A DNA stretch of 64,000 bases from Methanooceanicella nereidis (lineage in GTDB: Archaea; Halobacteriota; Methanocellia; Methanocellales; Methanocellaceae): the NCBI RefSeq assembly GCF_021023085.1, contig NZ_PGCK01000001.1, positions 248,001 to 312,000 of the forward strand. Reading direction: 5' to 3'. The notes beneath the pieces were generated by a model. The model was not told the DNA's origin and ran no database searches. It was given only the letters and a program-made list of their open reading frames with translations. A program made the position numbers and the translations under genes. Shown here piece after piece: positions 34,847 to 43,789 of this stretch (position 1 is the stretch's first letter; each line of letters opens with the position of its first letter).

Positions 34847-34866
34847 GTTGTTAAGTAGTTAACAAC
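34847..34866. promoter_or_regulatory. TrmB-2 operator, ABC side
   Basis: GTTGTTAA-GTAG-TTAACAAC, a perfect palindrome just downstream of the TATA-like element, where ABC transcription should start. Confidence 0.72.
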
Positions 34867-34937
34867 TAATCAAAAATAAAATACTGGCCCATAGAGGCCC
34901 TTAATTGATAGATAACTAAGTCCATGGGGGCTTAAAA

Positions 34938-35825
34938 ATGGAAACTGTGATCGAGACTAAGAACCTGACAAAATCCTATGGCAAAAACCGCGGCATAATC
35001 GATGTGAACATAAAAGTGAACAAAGGAGAGATCTTCGGGTTCCTCGGCCCGAACGGTGCCGGAAAGTCGACGACAATAAGGACGTTGCTTGACATCATCA
35101 GGCCGACATCGGGTTCCGCTACGATATTCGGGCTTGACTGCCATAAGGACGCCGTGGCCATTCACTGGCGCCTGAGCTACGTGCCGGGCGACGTCAACCT
35201 TTACGGCAACATGACCGGTAAGAAATTCCTCGAATACTTCGGCAGCGTAAGAGGCAGTTACGACGAAGATGAGGCTAAAAAGTACGCTGAAAAGTTTGAT
35301 GTGAACCTTAACCGGAAATTAAAGGAATATTCAAAAGGCAACAGGCAGAAGGTAGCCCTCATTCAGGCATTTATGAACGACCCTGACCTGTTGATACTTG
35401 ATGAGCCAACAAGCGGCCTGGACCCCCTCATACAGCAGACATTCCTCGAAGTGATCCGTGAGGAAGCATCTAATGGAAGGACAGTGTTCATGTCATCCCA
35501 CGTCCTTTCGGAAGTGGAAAAAGTCTGTGACAGGGTGGCGATCATCAAGGAAGGAAAGATCGTCGCGCAGGAAAGTATCGGGGACCTGAAAAAGAAATCG
35601 GGCAGTGTGCTCGCTGTAAAGTTCTCTGAGGAAGTAAGACCTGAATCGTTTAAGATCGACGGCATTGCAGGAGTATCCAGGTTAAACGGGTCCTACAGGA
35701 TGACCGTGACAGGCAACATTAGAAAAGTGCTTAAAGAGATATCGGACCATGATGTCGAGAGCATCGCCATCCAGCCGATGAACCTCGAGGACATATTCAT
35801 GCAATATTATGCGGGAGGGAAGTAA
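34938..35825 (+). CDS. ABC-2 transporter ATP-binding protein (module 2)
   Basis: A protein of 295 residues, the same length as the module 1 copy and highly similar throughout (METVIETKNLTKSYGKNRG, GPNGAGKST, YSKGNRQKVAL, LDEPTSGLDPL). The signature region and Walker B match the standard ABC form, including Pro before Thr. The stop abuts the permease start with no gap. It powers the neighbouring permease. High identity between the two ATPases and lower identity between their permeases suggests the permeases set specificity. Confidence 0.94.
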   Translation: METVIETKNLTKSYGKNRGIIDVNIKVNKGEIFGFLGPNGAGKSTTIRTLLDIIRPTSGSATIFGLDCHKDAVAIHWRLSYVPGDVNLYGNMTGKKFLEYFGSVRGSYDEDEAKKYAEKFDVNLNRKLKEYSKGNRQKVALIQAFMNDPDLLILDEPTSGLDPLIQQTFLEVIREEASNGRTVFMSSHVLSEVEKVCDRVAIIKEGKIVAQESIGDLKKKSGSVLAVKFSEEVRPESFKIDGIAGVSRLNGSYRMTVTGNIRKVLKEISDHDVESIAIQPMNLEDIFMQYYAGGK

Positions 35826-36626
35826 ATGTCTTTCAACATATTCAGGCAGAGCATTAAGGACAAAGCAAGAGGGGCAATAATAGCGACATTGATAATATCA
35901 GGGTTCGTCTTTTTCATGGGCTCGATGTTCCCTGAGGCAAAGAAAATGAGCGGCGCCTATGACGAGATGCTCCAGAACCCCGCTTTCAAGGCGATGATAG
36001 GGGATAGCATAACGAGCCTTTCTACCTTTGAGGGGTTCATGTCAGCTGAGCTTTACAGCTATATGGGTTTGATAATAGGCTGTTATGTCGCATTCCTTAC
36101 AGCGTCGTTCATAGCCGGAGAGATAGAGAACAGGACAGCTGACCTGTTATTATCCCTGCCTGTGAGCAGAGCTGGCATAGTTATATCAAGGTACATGGCC
36201 CTGATACCGGTCGTTACGCTTTTCGTGCTTGGCCTGGTGGGTTCGGCAGTTATCAGCGCCGCCTATATCAATGTCCCTGTAGACATCGTGTGGTTCGCAT
36301 ATGCAGGCCTGTCCTTTATTATACTTGGACTGGCCACCGGGGCGATATCAATGCTTGTATCGAGCTTCCTGAGCGACAGCAAGCAATCTGCTATAATATC
36401 CATAGGCATCTTTGTGCTGATGTATTTCACGGAGACAATCGGTTCGATGTCATCGAGCCTGGATACGATAAGCGTGCTGTCAATATTCCACTACGTGGAT
36501 ACTCCCGCAATGCTCATATCTCATACATCTAACCTGGCGGACCTGGGTGTGCTGGTCGCAATGACGATCCTGATACTTGCCTTAGCGGTCTTAAATTTCC
36601 AGCGCAGGGATATTAATTTTGCATAA
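35826..36626 (+). CDS. ABC-2 transporter permease (module 2)
   Basis: A protein of 266 residues, six helices, same layout as the module 1 permease with FIAGEIENRTADLLLSLPVSRAGIV in the elbow. The start codon follows the ATPase stop immediately, so the pair is coupled. Probably an exporter. A 7-bp stem whose first bases are the stop codon region, then T-run, ends the transcript (36624-36657). Confidence 0.9.
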   Translation: MSFNIFRQSIKDKARGAIIATLIISGFVFFMGSMFPEAKKMSGAYDEMLQNPAFKAMIGDSITSLSTFEGFMSAELYSYMGLIIGCYVAFLTASFIAGEIENRTADLLLSLPVSRAGIVISRYMALIPVVTLFVLGLVGSAVISAAYINVPVDIVWFAYAGLSFIILGLATGAISMLVSSFLSDSKQSAIISIGIFVLMYFTETIGSMSSSLDTISVLSIFHYVDTPAMLISHTSNLADLGVLVAMTILILALAVLNFQRRDINFA

Positions 36627-36657
36627 GGGTTAAAATACCCTTATCAGCCTTTTTTTC
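36624..36657 (+). terminator. intrinsic-type terminator of ABC module 2
   Basis: TAAGGGT (36624-36630) pairs with ACCCTTA (36637-36643), and the stem includes the permease stop codon. It is followed by CAGCCTTTTTTT. Confidence 0.65.
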
Positions 36658-36743
36658 TTTATTATCAAATATTTTCAGTGAGCTCTCGAAAGCCATATAT
36701 GGTTATGGCATATATTCTCACTTCCAGAAGGATAGTGGGCACT

Positions 36744-38831
36744 ATGGGCGTGAGCGTTGTATCATCCGTACAAAAGTGGAAGGAGTTCCTTACACGATAT
36801 TATAAGAACAGCATACATCAGCTAGCCGTTTCTGACAGTAAGACGAAGTCATTGATAGTCGAGTTCCCGGACCTGATTAATTTTGATGTCAGGCTGGCGG
36901 AGGCTCTGATATCCAATCCCGGAGAGGTCCTGAAACACGCCGAGGACGCCCTGCCCCTTGTAGACCTCCCGGTAAAAAAGCAAATATCAGCCTATATACG
37001 CGTGGTAAAAGTCCCGAAGAAGACACAGGTGAGGGACCTTAGAAGCGAGCATATCAACACCATGATATCGATCGACGGCACCGTAAGAAAGATCACGGAC
37101 GTCAGGCCGCGCATCGTGGAAGCCGCTTTCGAATGTGCAAGATGCGGCCAGATAACATATATACCGCAGGAAGGGACGGGGAAATTTATCGAGCCTTCCT
37201 ACTGCGTCTGTAACGAGGAGAAAAAAGGAGTATTCCGCTTATTGTTCAAGGAGTCGAGGTTCGAGGACTACCAGAGGATCAAGATACAGGAGTCGCCCGA
37301 AGACCTGAAAGGAGGAGAGCAGCCGCAGACGCTGGACATCAATGTCAGCAATGACATAGCAGGCATTGTGACACCGGGAGAGCGCATAATAGTCAACGGC
37401 ATACTCAGGTCCGCTCAAAAGATCAACAAGGACGGTAAATCGACCTATTTCGATATCTACCTGGACGGGAACTCTCTGGAGCAGGAGCAGCAAGAGTTCG
37501 ATGAGCTGGAGATAAGCCCCGAAGAAGAGGAGACTATCCTTAAACTTTCCAGGGACCCCCGCATATACACAAAGATGGTCAACTCCATAGCACCGTCCAT
37601 CTACGGCTACTCGGAGGTCAAGGAGGCCATAGCGCTTCAGTTGTTCTCGGGCATCCCGAAACACCTGCCCGACGGTACGCGAATAAGAGGGGACATTCAT
37701 ATCCTGCTCGTGGGTGACCCGGGTATAGCAAAATCACAGATCTTAAGGTACGTCGTCAAGCTAGCCCCCAGAGGCGTTTATGCTTCAGGTAAAAGCGCGT
37801 CTTCAGCCGGTCTGACAGCAGCGGCGGTCAAGGATGAGTTCGACGGAAGCTGGACGCTTGAGGCGGGAGCTTTAGTCCTTGCTGACAAAGGCGTAGCAGC
37901 CGTTGATGAGATGGACAAGATGAAAAACGAGGACAGAAGCAGCCTTCACGAAGCGATGGAGCAACAATCGATCAGCGTAGCCAAGGCAGGCATTATGGCG
38001 ACGCTCAAATGCCGGTGCTCCTTACTGGGCGCGGCTAACCCAAAGCTGGGGCGTTTCGATCCGTTCGAGAGCATCCCCGAGCAGATCAACATGCCGCCTT
38101 CTCTGATGTCGCGTTTTGACCTTATTTTCATACTTCAGGATAAGCCCGAGGAAAGAAGAGACCAGAACATCGCCACGCATATCCTTAAATCGCACTATGC
38201 GGGAGAGCTTAACGAGCACAGGAAGAACATTCCGACGAGCCATGTCAGAGAGGAAAGCGTCCTCGATGCCATGAAGCCCATACAGCCGGAGATCACCGCG
38301 CAGCTGTTAAGAAAATATATTGCCTATGCCAAGCGTAAGGTGTTCCCGATAATGCGTGAGGATGCAAAGGAGCGCATAATCAAATTCTATCTCGAGCTGC
38401 GTAAGCAGGGCGAGGGCGATAATGCCCCCATAGCTGTCACGGCCAGACAGCTGGAAGGCCTTGTCAGGCTCGCTGAGGCCAGCGCACGAATGCGGCTGGA
38501 AGACGAAGTAACGATCGATGACGTTGAAAAGACCATCGATATAGTCATGACCAGCCTGAAGCAGGTAGGCATGGACAAGGATACAGGAAAGCTGGACATA
38601 GACATATTGACCGTGGGCGTCGGCAAATCGCAAAGAGAAAGGATCAAGGACCTTAAGCATATGATCGAGGACCTGTCTAAAGAGCTCGGAGGCTCTGTGC
38701 CGGTAGAGAAGGTCATCGAAAAAGCAGCCGAACACGGCCTCACGAAAGAAAAAGTAGAAAAGGAATTAAAGAAACTAAAAGAGATAGGCGAAATATTTGA
38801 GCCGACACACGGCAGCATTAAGCTATCATAA
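36744..38831 (+). CDS. mcm: MCM replicative DNA helicase
   Basis: About 695 residues from the ATG at 36744 (a GTG at 36678 would extend the frame). The N-terminal DNA-binding part has a four-Cys zinc motif (CARCGQ and CVCNEE). The AAA+ core has Walker A GDPGIAKSQ, Walker B VDEMDKM and the arginine-finger MSRFDLIF. A winged helix ends the protein (ELGGSVPVEKVIEKAAEHG). Hexameric 3'-5' helicase of archaeal replication. No intein is present. Followed by aIF2-beta and a DUF424 gene. No origin-like repeats or Cdc6 gene were seen nearby. Confidence 0.97.
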   Translation: MGVSVVSSVQKWKEFLTRYYKNSIHQLAVSDSKTKSLIVEFPDLINFDVRLAEALISNPGEVLKHAEDALPLVDLPVKKQISAYIRVVKVPKKTQVRDLRSEHINTMISIDGTVRKITDVRPRIVEAAFECARCGQITYIPQEGTGKFIEPSYCVCNEEKKGVFRLLFKESRFEDYQRIKIQESPEDLKGGEQPQTLDINVSNDIAGIVTPGERIIVNGILRSAQKINKDGKSTYFDIYLDGNSLEQEQQEFDELEISPEEEETILKLSRDPRIYTKMVNSIAPSIYGYSEVKEAIALQLFSGIPKHLPDGTRIRGDIHILLVGDPGIAKSQILRYVVKLAPRGVYASGKSASSAGLTAAAVKDEFDGSWTLEAGALVLADKGVAAVDEMDKMKNEDRSSLHEAMEQQSISVAKAGIMATLKCRCSLLGAANPKLGRFDPFESIPEQINMPPSLMSRFDLIFILQDKPEERRDQNIATHILKSHYAGELNEHRKNIPTSHVREESVLDAMKPIQPEITAQLLRKYIAYAKRKVFPIMREDAKERIIKFYLELRKQGEGDNAPIAVTARQLEGLVRLAEASARMRLEDEVTIDDVEKTIDIVMTSLKQVGMDKDTGKLDIDILTVGVGKSQRERIKDLKHMIEDLSKELGGSVPVEKVIEKAAEHGLTKEKVEKELKKLKEIGEIFEPTHGSIKLS

Positions 38832-38885
38832 GGTAAAGCTCTCCGAATAGCCATAGCCTAAAAAATTAACAGGAGATAAAACGTC

Positions 38886-39287
38886 ATGGATTACGATGAG
38901 CTGTTAAAAAGGGGAAAATCAGGCATTCCCGAACAGATGGAAGAAAAAAAGCGTTTTGAGATCCCGGCCGTAAAAAAGCATACAGAGGGTAAAAAGACGA
39001 TAATAACGAATTTTAACGACATCTGTAGCACGATAAACCGGGACCCTGATGCCGTGGCTAAATACCTGCTGAGAGATATAGGCACTGCAGGTGTCAGGGC
39101 CGACGGCAGGCTAATATTGAACGGCTCGTTCACGAACGATGAATTGAACGGCACGATAAAGAAGTACGTGGATAACTACGTCATATGTAAAGTATGTAAT
39201 CTTCCGGATACAAATATAATAAAAGTCGACAGGATAGATATGATAAAGTGTGACGCTTGCGGGGCGTCATATCAGATAAAGATGTAA
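38886..39287 (+). CDS. eif2b: translation initiation factor aIF2 subunit beta
   Basis: A protein of 133 residues. The central domain has KKTIITNFNDICSTINRDPDAVAKYLLRDIGTAG (about 35-68) and the C-terminal zinc ribbon has CKVCNLPDT and KCDACGASY. It is part of the heterotrimer that brings Met-tRNAi to the small subunit. ATG at 38886. Followed within 12 bases by the DUF424 gene, and preceded by mcm with a 54-base gap carrying a ribosome-site-like AGGAG (38871-38875). Confidence 0.95.
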   Translation: MDYDELLKRGKSGIPEQMEEKKRFEIPAVKKHTEGKKTIITNFNDICSTINRDPDAVAKYLLRDIGTAGVRADGRLILNGSFTNDELNGTIKKYVDNYVICKVCNLPDTNIIKVDRIDMIKCDACGASYQIKM

Positions 39288-39298
39288 GGTGAAACAAA

Positions 39299-39589
39299 TT
39301 GTATCTTAAAGTATACAGGATCGATAACGAGGTGCTTGTCGCAGTTTGCGATGAAAAATATCTCGGCAGAGAGCTTTTGGAGGGAGACCTACAATTAAAG
39401 GTCTCAAAAGAGTTCTATGGAGACAGCACAGCAACGCGGGAAGAGATAGCTGACGCTTTAAAGGATGCGACAGTGGCCAATCTGGTCGGGGAAGAAAGCG
39501 TAGCGGTCGCCGTTGATCTCGGCCTTGTCGATACAGGGCATATAATATTTATTCAGAACATACCCCATGCTCAGATGGTACGGGTATAG
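39299..39589 (+). CDS. DUF424-family protein
   Basis: A protein of 96 residues that starts at a TTG, 12 bases behind aIF2-beta. It has the pattern LKVYRIDNEVLVAVCDEKYLGRELLEGDLQLKV and a final HIIFIQNIPHAQMVRV, matching the archaeal DUF424 family, typically a small beta-rich protein next to aIF2-beta or MCM genes. Its function is unknown; conserved placement suggests translation or RNA handling. Confidence 0.82.
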   Translation: MYLKVYRIDNEVLVAVCDEKYLGRELLEGDLQLKVSKEFYGDSTATREEIADALKDATVANLVGEESVAVAVDLGLVDTGHIIFIQNIPHAQMVRV

Positions 39590-39786
39590 TTTTATTTCGA
39601 AAATACACGATATTAATTCAAATTACTTTTATAATAGAGCATTAATTATTTATGAGATAAGCGCGCTAATTATTATTGGATTATAGTGAGAGAGCCGACA
39701 ATAGCTTTATCTCAGGCTACCGGGCTTAGCTATAAGGGCATTATCATAAAAATTGCTATAAGTACAAGGCTGGTGTTTTTGAAAAT

Positions 39787-40368
39787 ATGGAGATCGATAA
39801 ACTTAATAAAAGGATATTACAACTCCTTCAGAGGGACGGCAGGATAACCTACAAAGACATCACCAAGGAGATGGACAGGGCAGAGTCCACAGTGAGGGAA
39901 CGTATCAGCTTCATGGAAGAACAGGGCATTATCGAGGGTTATACCGCAATCATCGATAAACCTCGGGTCGGCTTGAACTGTAGCGCCATAGTTTACGCAA
40001 AAGTGCCTCCGACGAGCCTCGACGAGATCGCGGGGAAATTAAAGCTAGTGAACGGCGTCCTTCAGATCTACCATAGCAGTGGCGACAAGAACCTTGTATT
40101 TTTCATGACAGCCAGCGATTTTGATGAGTTGAACAGGATCATCAAGAATAAGATAACACCGCTGGGGATCAACGATATTAAAATTTCGATAATACTCAAG
40201 GCCGTCCGCGAGATCGCAGAAGTCAATATCCTGAGCGTAGACGAGCGCGAAGAGATGGAACGCGCGAAGAAGAAGAAACAGATGGCGCCGACGCCTGCCG
40301 CTCTAAAGAGCAGCGGCATGAAAGTCGGAGAAGCGCTGGGAGTCACATACGAGCACTTCAAGGTCTAA
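39787..40368 (+). CDS. Lrp/AsnC-family transcriptional regulator
   Basis: A protein of 193 residues. The helix-turn-helix is RITYKDITKEMDRAESTVRERISFMEEQGII (about 19-49), followed by a RAM/effector domain of alpha/beta sandwich type (about 65-145). The last 45 residues form a basic extension (EMERAKKKKQMAPTPAALKSS) not usual in the family. Probably a dimer or octamer responding to an amino acid. Transcribed alone with an A/T-rich leader of about 200 bases. Target genes cannot be deduced. Confidence 0.9.
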   Translation: MEIDKLNKRILQLLQRDGRITYKDITKEMDRAESTVRERISFMEEQGIIEGYTAIIDKPRVGLNCSAIVYAKVPPTSLDEIAGKLKLVNGVLQIYHSSGDKNLVFFMTASDFDELNRIIKNKITPLGINDIKISIILKAVREIAEVNILSVDEREEMERAKKKKQMAPTPAALKSSGMKVGEALGVTYEHFKV

Positions 40369-40489
40369 AAAAATTTTCTACTTTTTCTGTACTATTTTTT
40401 CATAGGATAGTTTCTCTTTAGATCTTAGATAACAACATCAAATCGATAATCGCAGGGTATTTCATTTTAAGAAAAGGCCGACAAAGACC
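40369..40489. other. gene-free stretch behind the Lrp gene
   Basis: A T-rich tract immediately behind the Lrp stop probably ends transcription. Nothing else is recognised before the repeat remnant at 40490. Confidence 0.4.
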
Positions 40490-40612
40490 CGCAACTTAAC
40501 CAAAAAGCGCACAAAGGCAACAAGGGAACATTTATCACTTTTTTTATAAATGTATCATATCCAAAAAAACTTAGTGTACATTAGGGCATTTCGTGAGCTT
40601 AGCGGTCACAAG
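40490..40612. repeat. repeat cluster B: degenerate single copy with inverted arm
   Basis: One left arm (AAAAAGCGCACAAAGGCAACAA near 40502-40523) and one right arm (about 40572-40612, with TAGTGTACATTAGG and GCTTAGCGGT) flank a core of A/T sequence that includes an 8-base T-run and an A-run. Same architecture as clusters A, C and D but minimal and diverged. An old insertion or erosion product. Confidence 0.7.
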
Positions 40613-40737
40613 GTAATTGATCATTAGTGCCTTCATATAACGGAGTTTTTATAAACGCCTACAGCTTCCTGCATTATGATCGTTCAAATAGCCGGGAGAT
40701 TAACAAGACGAACGACTGGCTATGATTACAGTCTTCC

Positions 40738-41478
40738 TTATAGGTCAATTATCATGCCATCATATCCTAGCGAGTATTTTTGTGCCGCTTCATCATGGGG
40801 CGGAAAAAGATGGCTTAGATGTATGAATATGCTGCGTTTTGCATTGACTTTTTTAGAAAGGTAGACCGCGTCGTCTATGTTCATGTGTTTTTGGACCCGG
40901 ATGTCCCGGGGGAAGATCGCGTCCGCAAGTAAAAGATCAGTATCCCTCATAAGATCCAGGCTTCTTTCGGGTATCTCGAGGTTAGTATCCCCGGTCACTA
41001 TCGCTGTCTTTCCATTATTCCTGACACGGATACCTGTCGAGACGTCGATAGGCGGATGGTTCACCTCGAAAAGAGTGAACTCCATATCTCCGATCTTGAA
41101 CGGGATGTACATCTCCTGGTCATGGCGCTCGAAAGTCATGAAATGAAATTCGCCCAGGGTATAGTCAAGGACTCTTTTTTCGCCATACACAGGCATGAAA
41201 TTTTTTACCCGCCAAAAATCGCCGAAACCTCCGGTATGGTCGCGGTGCGAATGCGTCCAGATAACGGCATCCACTTTATCGATGCCGTTATCTATAAGCT
41301 GAGTGCGAAGGTCCGGCCCGGTATCTACGAGAACGTTGACGTTACCGTCGGAAAAAAGTAAACATGGGCGGTAGCGCTTGCTTTTTCCGCCCTTTTTTGC
41401 ATCCAGGCATGCGGGACATTTACAGCCTATTTTCGGAGTTCCGACTGCATCACCGGTACCCAGAAGCGTTATGCGCAT
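40738..41478 (-). CDS. MBL-fold metallo-hydrolase (PhnP-like)
   Basis: A protein of 246 residues. The metal-binding motif is THSHRDHTGG (about 75-84), with the further ligands TGDTNLE (about 157) and IHLSH (about 220-224). A pair of Cys residues at CKCPACLDA (about 19-27) matches the zinc-binding loop of PhnP-like cyclic phosphate phosphodiesterases. It is expected to hydrolyse a phosphodiester; the exact substrate is unknown. The gene begins 10 bases behind the AAA ATPase, so the pair is probably cotranscribed. Confidence 0.87.
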   Translation of the reverse strand: MRITLLGTGDAVGTPKIGCKCPACLDAKKGGKSKRYRPCLLFSDGNVNVLVDTGPDLRTQLIDNGIDKVDAVIWTHSHRDHTGGFGDFWRVKNFMPVYGEKRVLDYTLGEFHFMTFERHDQEMYIPFKIGDMEFTLFEVNHPPIDVSTGIRVRNNGKTAIVTGDTNLEIPERSLDLMRDTDLLLADAIFPRDIRVQKHMNIDDAVYLSKKVNAKRSIFIHLSHLFPPHDEAAQKYSLGYDGMIIDL

Positions 41479-41488
41479 TATATATCAC

Positions 41489-42775
41489 TTAACTGCTCTG
41501 TCCGTCGTTAAGCCTGAGGTTAATACGCTCCTCGAACTGTTTTACGGCGCGTATCATGTCATCCTGCTTGAGCTTTGTACGGTCCTCTGTTAAAGCGTTC
41601 AACACGGCCTCCCTGACGACCAGGCGCAAGTCTGAGCCCGAATAGTTCTCGGTCATCATCGCAAGCTGTTTAAGGTCGAATTCGCCGTCTATAGGCTCCA
41701 GGACCATCTCGAATATCTTCTGCCTCATGTCCATATCCGGAAGCGGGAACATGACGATCTCGTCAAACCTTCTCCATGCCGCACTGTCGAGCAGTTTCGG
41801 GTGGTTGGTCGCGCCTATCAGAAGGACGCCGTCGTTGACAAGGCTTATGTCATCGATACACTTTAAGAGCGTGTTGACGGCTCTCTTGAGCGCTGCATGC
41901 TCGTCCGACGTACGGGTCTTTGCCACGAAGTCGAACTCGTCGATGAACAGGATGCACGGGCTAAGCTTTTTCGCCAGCTCGAATACCTTATCTATGTTCT
42001 TGGAGGTCTCGCCGAGGTATTGAGAGGTAATCATGGATAGCTTGACCTCAAGGAACGGCAGGCCTAGCTTCGCAGACATCGCCCTTGCCGTAGATGTCTT
42101 TCCGGTTCCCGGAGGCCCTACGAACAGTAGCTTGCCTATTTCGCGAAGGCCTATCTGGCGAAGGTAATCACGGTACTGTATTGCCTTGACTATCTTTTCG
42201 ACCTCTGCGTTCTGCTCCTGGGTAAGGACTATCTCGTCGAATTTTTGCTGAATGTCCTCGGGAGGATAAATGTGCACGAGCTTAAGCATCTCGATGGAGT
42301 CGGCGCCTTCTTCTGCGACGCTCTTACTAAGCCCCTCTATCCAGCCGCGATCGGACTCCTTCGATGGGTTCCTGGCGCGGACGTCCTTATAGTCCACATC
42401 AAAGGTTCCGTAGTTCTGATAGTAAAACGCTAACACAGGGTTAGTGTTAATACGATCCTTCACCTCTTTCTTGGCAAACCACTTGGTTCCCAGGTCCAGG
42501 ACCGTAAGCGTATATATGGACCCGAACTCGTCGAAGTTAACGAATGGCAGTGAGGACATGATCGATTTAGCGTTATCAAGGTCATAGATCGCCTTGATGT
42601 CCGAATCCACCACCTTTATCGGCCTTTTGACCTTTTTAGTCGCAGGGTCCCAGTAATGTTTTCGCATATTAGGCGGCAGGTCATCTTCATTCAAGTTACC
42701 TGAGTTATTGTAAATCTCCGCCGTGAGCAAAAGCTCTAAAACGTCGAGTATTTCTTTTTCATCAATATTTGCCAT
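41489..42775 (-). CDS. AAA-family ATPase
   Basis: About 428 residues. A single AAA module has Walker A FVGPPGTGKTSTARAM, Walker B CILFIDEFDFVAK and sensor-1 GATNH, followed by AWRRFDEIVMFPLPD. The N-terminal about 190 residues are a distinct helical domain lacking the coiled coil and OB fold of the proteasome activator PAN, so it is not PAN. The ATG at 42775 has GGAAGGT before it; an upstream start would be 42793. It resembles Cdc48-like or archaeal-specific AAA proteins that remodel an unknown target. The MBL hydrolase follows immediately. The neighbouring gene upstream is a prepilin peptidase, but separated by a 130-base gap. Confidence 0.88.
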   Translation of the reverse strand: MANIDEKEILDVLELLLTAEIYNNSGNLNEDDLPPNMRKHYWDPATKKVKRPIKVVDSDIKAIYDLDNAKSIMSSLPFVNFDEFGSIYTLTVLDLGTKWFAKKEVKDRINTNPVLAFYYQNYGTFDVDYKDVRARNPSKESDRGWIEGLSKSVAEEGADSIEMLKLVHIYPPEDIQQKFDEIVLTQEQNAEVEKIVKAIQYRDYLRQIGLREIGKLLFVGPPGTGKTSTARAMSAKLGLPFLEVKLSMITSQYLGETSKNIDKVFELAKKLSPCILFIDEFDFVAKTRTSDEHAALKRAVNTLLKCIDDISLVNDGVLLIGATNHPKLLDSAAWRRFDEIVMFPLPDMDMRQKIFEMVLEPIDGEFDLKQLAMMTENYSGSDLRLVVREAVLNALTEDRTKLKQDDMIRAVKQFEERINLRLNDGQSS

Positions 42776-42907
42776 AGTTACCTTCCGCGTCATGTAAATT
42801 TCAATGTTAGTTAGCTCTAGTACTTGTTGTTTTCGGTTACATATACATTTTGGGCTTTATGTTTTAGGACCCAAAGTTTAAAATATTTACTCTCGCAGTC
42901 AAAATGT

Positions 42908-43702
42908 TCATAATAGCAACATTATGGAACCGATGAGCTGCATCAGGATATCTCCCCAAATGGCTGCAGTTAAGAAGCCCAGTGTGATAGGGATGAGGAA
43001 CGGTAGCTTAGGAGTTATCCATACTTTATCCCCGATTTTTCCTTCCTTATTCCATTTCATTAATTTATTGAATAGTTTTTCATCTGCTTCCGAACCGCTA
43101 AACTTCACCCGTCTCTCGACATTGCCGTCGTTTTCTTCATACTGATGCATAAGGCGTACATGTTTCCCTTTGATGTCCTCGATTTTCATCATATATCCTG
43201 TGAATGCTCCGAGCGGATTTGACTTCAGCTCAGGGAAAGACACCGTGAACAGGTTCCTGATGAATACGGTTATGGGCACAATAAGTGTAAGCACTACAGC
43301 GTTGCCAAGCACCGCCAGCGAAAATATGGGAGATCTTACACCGGTAGATAAAGGCAGTATCGTGCCGGAAATTAAGACTTCCGGGTACAATGGGAACAAT
43401 ATGGCTATTGCGATGAGCGATTTGGCATCTGCGCCCCCGAATCCCCCCACCCTGAATATCACATAAACAAGGACATAGATGAATATGACCCCGATGGCAA
43501 GGTAGATCAGGAAATAATAGTCAAATGACCTGACCCAGAACTCTATGAACCCCAGAACTATGCCGGCGCCTCCGAGGACATACCATAGCTGGTTGGGTGC
43601 CCGCCTTGACCTCCAGTCCGTGACGCATGAGTATGAAAGTATCGCTGTACAAATGATTATACGAATAATGTTTAGAAGATTGATCAGTTCCCAGGGAAAC
43701 AT
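42908..43702 (-). CDS. archaeal A24-family prepilin peptidase (FlaK/EppA-like)
   Basis: A protein of 264 residues with about six membrane helices. The two catalytic Asp motifs are CVTDWRSRRAPN (about 26-37) and GGFGGADAKSL (about 87-97). Between helices 5 and 6 lies a soluble domain (about 160-235) typical of the archaeal preflagellin type. It cleaves the class III leader of type IV-like pilins and archaellins. Candidate substrates for the FlaI/FlaJ motor at 12-16 kb, although no pilin gene was found in the window. Next to an actin-like gene on the same strand. Confidence 0.85.
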   Translation of the reverse strand: MFPWELINLLNIIRIIICTAILSYSCVTDWRSRRAPNQLWYVLGGAGIVLGFIEFWVRSFDYYFLIYLAIGVIFIYVLVYVIFRVGGFGGADAKSLIAIAILFPLYPEVLISGTILPLSTGVRSPIFSLAVLGNAVVLTLIVPITVFIRNLFTVSFPELKSNPLGAFTGYMMKIEDIKGKHVRLMHQYEENDGNVERRVKFSGSEADEKLFNKLMKWNKEGKIGDKVWITPKLPFLIPITLGFLTAAIWGDILMQLIGSIMLLL

Positions 43703-43789
43703 AGCCTAAAAAATGTACTATAACATATAAATTCTTTATTACACAGAGAACAAAAAATATAGAAAAAGAGTATATCCGGAAGGATATAC

